A DNA stretch of 64,000 bases. Source: Paenibacillus sp. JNUCC32. GTDB lineage: Bacteria; Bacillota; Bacilli; Paenibacillales; Paenibacillaceae. Shown here in pieces: positions 61,852 through 64,000 of the stretch. The notes beneath the pieces are model-generated. The model was not told the origin of the DNA. It saw nothing but the letters and a program-made list of their open reading frames with translations, and ran no database searches. The stretch lies in contig NZ_CP062260.1 in the NCBI RefSeq assembly GCF_014863545.1, forward strand, positions 3,224,001 to 3,288,000. Direction: 5' to 3'. The position numbers and the translations under genes are program-made. Each line of letters opens with the position of its first letter. Positions within the stretch are counted from its first letter, which is position 1.

Positions 61852-62754
61852 ATGCAATTGGAAATAGACAAGTCATCGCTTGTGGTTTACGAGGCTTTGG
61901 CCAGCGAAGTTCGCATCAAGATTATTCAGCTGCTCTCCAAAAACAAAATGAACATCAAAGATTTGGCGCAGGAGCTTCAAATCAGCAGTCCGATCGTGAC
62001 GAAGCATATTAAAAAACTAGAAGATGCCGGCATTATCCGGACAGAGAAGGTGCCGGGAAAATCGGGGCAGCAGAAAATTTCGATCCTGAAGGTGGATCAC
62101 ATTGAAATCAACTTCCCCAAAAAGATCTTCCATTCCTTTGCTTCTTATGAAGCCTCGGTGCCGATCGGGCATTACACCGACTATGACCTGAAGCCTACGT
62201 GCGGCCTTGCTACCGAGAAGGAGTTCATCGGACGGGTTGACGAACCCAAGTACTTTATGGATCCCAAGCGCGTGGATGCGGAAATCCTGTGGTTTACCGA
62301 GGGGTTCATCCAATACAACATCGCCAACTTTCTGCAAAAGGATGAGAAGCTGCAGCAATTCGAAATCAGTTTGGAGATATCGTCCGAGTTTCCTTTTTCC
62401 AATGACGTGTGGCCATCGGACATTACGTTTTCCCTGAACGGAATGGAGCTCGGCACGTGGACGAGCCCAGGGGATTTTGCGGATACGCGGGGGAAATATA
62501 CGCCTGAATGGTGGCCGCACAACATCAACCAATACGGTCTGCTGAAAACGATTCGGATTACCAGCCACGGCACGTATATCGATGGCGATCCACTCTCAAC
62601 CGTCTCCGTGGACGACCTGAATTCGGCATGTGATCGCTGGACCTTTCGTATCGAAGTCAAGGAAGACGCGAAGCATGTTGGAGGCGCTACGTTATTCGGC
62701 AAGAAATTCGGAAACCATGCTCAGGATATCCAGTTCAAAATGTATTATCTGTGA
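61852..62754 (+). CDS. ArsR-type transcriptional regulator with large C-terminal domain
   Basis: 300 residues: N-terminal winged helix (about 12-78; LASEVRIKIIQLLSKN, ISSPIVTKHIKKLEDAGII), then a 220-residue domain rich in aromatic residues (EFPFSNDVWPSDITFSLNG, GKYTPEWWPHNINQYG) that may bind a sugar ligand or another signal. Divergent from the ABC-GH43 operon and probably its regulator. Much longer than metal-sensing ArsR proteins. Confidence 0.85.
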   Translation: MQLEIDKSSLVVYEALASEVRIKIIQLLSKNKMNIKDLAQELQISSPIVTKHIKKLEDAGIIRTEKVPGKSGQQKISILKVDHIEINFPKKIFHSFASYEASVPIGHYTDYDLKPTCGLATEKEFIGRVDEPKYFMDPKRVDAEILWFTEGFIQYNIANFLQKDEKLQQFEISLEISSEFPFSNDVWPSDITFSLNGMELGTWTSPGDFADTRGKYTPEWWPHNINQYGLLKTIRITSHGTYIDGDPLSTVSVDDLNSACDRWTFRIEVKEDAKHVGGATLFGKKFGNHAQDIQFKMYYL

Positions 62755-62812
62755 GGAAATCGATGGTACGGCAGCACCGGAAGGAGATTACCGGGTGGTG
62801 ATGTAATCTTAG

Positions 62813-62851
62813 TAAAAAAAACAAACCAGCCGCTGATCCGGCTGGTTTGTT
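62813..62851 (-). terminator. Terminator between the ArsR-type gene and spo0A
   Basis: Stem AACAAACCAGCCG/CGGCTGGTTTGTT with a run of eight T on the minus strand; weaker on the plus strand. It can stop minus-strand readthrough and help end the regulator mRNA. Confidence 0.85.
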
Positions 62852-62880
62852 CGTGCTGATGGATTCCGTCCTGAAACATA

Positions 62881-62934
62881 AAATCACTCCTTCACAGGTT
62901 ACGATAGCCGCAACCAATAAAGGAGTGATTTCAA
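62881..62934 (-). terminator. Hairpin after spo0A
   Basis: AAATCACTCCTT/AAGGAGTGATTT stem around a long loop, followed on the minus strand by TATGTTTC. Likely the spo0A terminator. Confidence 0.65.
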
Positions 62935-63007
62935 TAAATCGCTCAAGTAGACATTTAGGTGTGCAACGTCCATGTCCCTAAATCCCTTCCTCTTAGTCCT
63001 TACCCTT

Positions 63008-63811
63008 TCAAGAGACCTTATGCTCGATCCGAAGCTTGTCTGCCACCATGGCAATGAACTCGCTGTTGGTCGGCTTGGATTTGCTGATGTTAATGGTGTA
63101 GCCGAACAAGTGGCTGATGGAATCGATGTTACCGCGCGTCCAAGCCACTTCAATGGCATGCCGGATCGCCCGCTCCACTCGGGATGGCGTTGTTTTGAAC
63201 TTCTCAGCGATGGCCGGATACAGCGTTTTGGTAATCGCGCCAAGAATTTCGATATTGTTGTATACCATGGTAATGGCTTCGCGCAGATATTGATATCCCT
63301 TGATATGAGCCGGAACGCCGATTTCATGGATAATGGAAGTGATATTCGCGTCCAAATTCTTGCCCTTGCCCATAGGAACCACATTGGATTTCATGCTTGT
63401 AAACGGAGTGCCGGAGGAAATGCTGCTCGGCGAACCCACGAGCTGTCGAATGCGGCTGGCGAGCACCTCCATGTCAAACGGCTTTAAAATATAATAGGAA
63501 GCACCCAACTGCACCGCGCGCTGCGTAATATTCTCTTGACCGAACGCTGTGAGCATAATGACTTTCGGCTGCGGAGACAGATTCATGTCGCGTAAACGCT
63601 CGAGCACCCCAAGCCCGTCCAAATGAGGCATAATAATATCAAGGATCAGTACGTCCGGTACTTTTCCGGATTCCTCAATCATGCTCAGTACTTCTTCGCC
63701 ATTATAAGCGATTCCGGATACCACCATATCTTGTTGATCCGAAATGTATTCGCCGAGCAGGTTTGTAAATTCACGGTTGTCGTCTGCCAATAATACCTCA
63801 ATCTTTTGCAA
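63008..63811 (-). CDS. spo0A: Sporulation master regulator Spo0A
   Basis: Response regulator that starts sporulation. 267 residues: receiver domain (1-125) with acidic residues D10/D11, phosphoacceptor D58 ([12 protein letters not shown]) and K108-region LKPFDME; hinge with GTPFTS; effector domain (about 145-265) with recognition helix [18 protein letters not shown]. Monocistronic, with its own regulatory region upstream. Confidence 0.98.
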   Translation of the reverse strand: MQKIEVLLADDNREFTNLLGEYISDQQDMVVSGIAYNGEEVLSMIEESGKVPDVLILDIIMPHLDGLGVLERLRDMNLSPQPKVIMLTAFGQENITQRAVQLGASYYILKPFDMEVLASRIRQLVGSPSSISSGTPFTSMKSNVVPMGKGKNLDANITSIIHEIGVPAHIKGYQYLREAITMVYNNIEILGAITKTLYPAIAEKFKTTPSRVERAIRHAIEVAWTRGNIDSISHLFGYTINISKSKPTNSEFIAMVADKLRIEHKVS

Positions 63812-63870
63812 TTCGTGCTCCTCCTTTATCAGATCAGTTGTTATTTTAGAACATTTTTCTGTTTATAAAG

Positions 63871-63905
63871 TTTTCGACATGCTTATTTAAATTCCTTCTG
63901 TCGAA
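63871..63905 (-). promoter_or_regulatory. Sigma-H-like promoter with two 0A boxes before spo0A
   Basis: Minus strand: GAAGGAATT (63898-63890), 11-nt spacer, GTCGAAAA (63878-63871), a good fit to the sigma-H consensus RnAGGAwWW-N11-12-RnnGAAT. 0A boxes TGTCGAA lie at 63879-63873 (overlapping the -10) and, reversed, at 63905-63899. This matches the sigma-H promoter and Spo0A autoregulation known in B. subtilis. Confidence 0.7.
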
Positions 63906-64000
63906 AATTATTTTTCTTTATTTTTTTTTGAAGTTGATTTATAATTAAATATTTTGTTTCAAATTAATCTCTATTTCGTTCTTTTACGACAAAAAATCTC

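Noticed and set aside
1..64000. Search for CRISPR arrays, insertion sequences, prophage, rRNA or tRNA genes
   Set aside because: No regularly spaced repeats, transposase-like frames, phage structural genes or RNA-gene signatures were seen.

Overview
The window is an ordinary, densely packed piece of core chromosome from an endospore-forming Firmicute, most likely Paenibacillus. The evidence is a nearly complete sporulation gene set (spo0A, sigF/spoIIAB/spoIIAA, spoIIM, spmA/spmB, dacB, dacF, spoVAA/AB/AF, ytfJ, ypeB, mciZ), strong purine-rich ribosome binding sites, frequent GTG and TTG starts, moderate GC content, and a gene order that follows the Bacillus subtilis cmk-res-spm-rib-spoIIA-fur-bkd-spo0A region with many Paenibacillus-like local differences. 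I see no prophage, insertion sequence, CRISPR array, rRNA or tRNA. The species cannot be fixed from this sequence alone.

Layout. 1-5.4 kb: phospholipid and translation housekeeping (gpsA, truncated by the window edge, plsY, der, rpsA-like, plsC, cmk). 5.6-13.3 kb: the ypf/ypb neighbourhood (PilZ c-di-GMP protein, germination protein YpeB, PrsW, YpbH, a secreted deacetylase, YpbG, CPBP protease). 13.5-15.6 kb: a serine-type T-box leader and serA. 15.7-21.4 kb: resABCDE (cytochrome c biogenesis plus its two-component system). 21.5-28 kb: rluB, a mini amidase, spmAB, dacB, ytfIJ, scpAB. 28-32.3 kb: riboflavin operon ribD-ribE-ribBA-ribH behind an FMN riboswitch. 32.5-41 kb: a thioesterase, ppiB, lysA, a reduced spoVA cluster, the spoIIA operon with dacF. 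41-49.6 kb: pupG, xerD, yqzK, fur, spoIIM, an endonuclease Q-like gene, nudF, mciZ, a TPR protein, an M20 peptidase and prli42. 49.6-56 kb: lipB and the branched-chain 2-oxoacid dehydrogenase genes (bkdB, bkdAB, bkdAA, lpdV). 56-62.8 kb: an accessory sugar-use block (epimerase-like protein, GH43, CUT1 ABC importer, ArsR-type regulator). 63-64 kb: spo0A with its control region.

How the genes fit together. GpsA, PlsY and PlsC are successive steps of phosphatidic acid synthesis. The Bkd complex makes branched-chain acyl-CoA primers for membrane lipids, and a FapR-like operator sits in its promoter region. LipB, next to it, supplies the lipoyl arm its E2 needs. Spo0A and SigF head the sporulation cascade whose later products (SpmA/B, DacB, DacF, SpoVA, SpoIIM, YtfJ, YpeB, MciZ) lie in the same window.

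Nothing here amounts to a new multi-gene system. The items most worth a second look are two tiny genes (mciZ and prli42), the FapR-like site before bkdAA, a XerD-family recombinase with lysine in place of its first catalytic arginine, a spoVA cluster lacking AC/AD/AE, ypeB without sleB, and an FMN riboswitch whose terminator lies about 190 nt beyond the aptamer.
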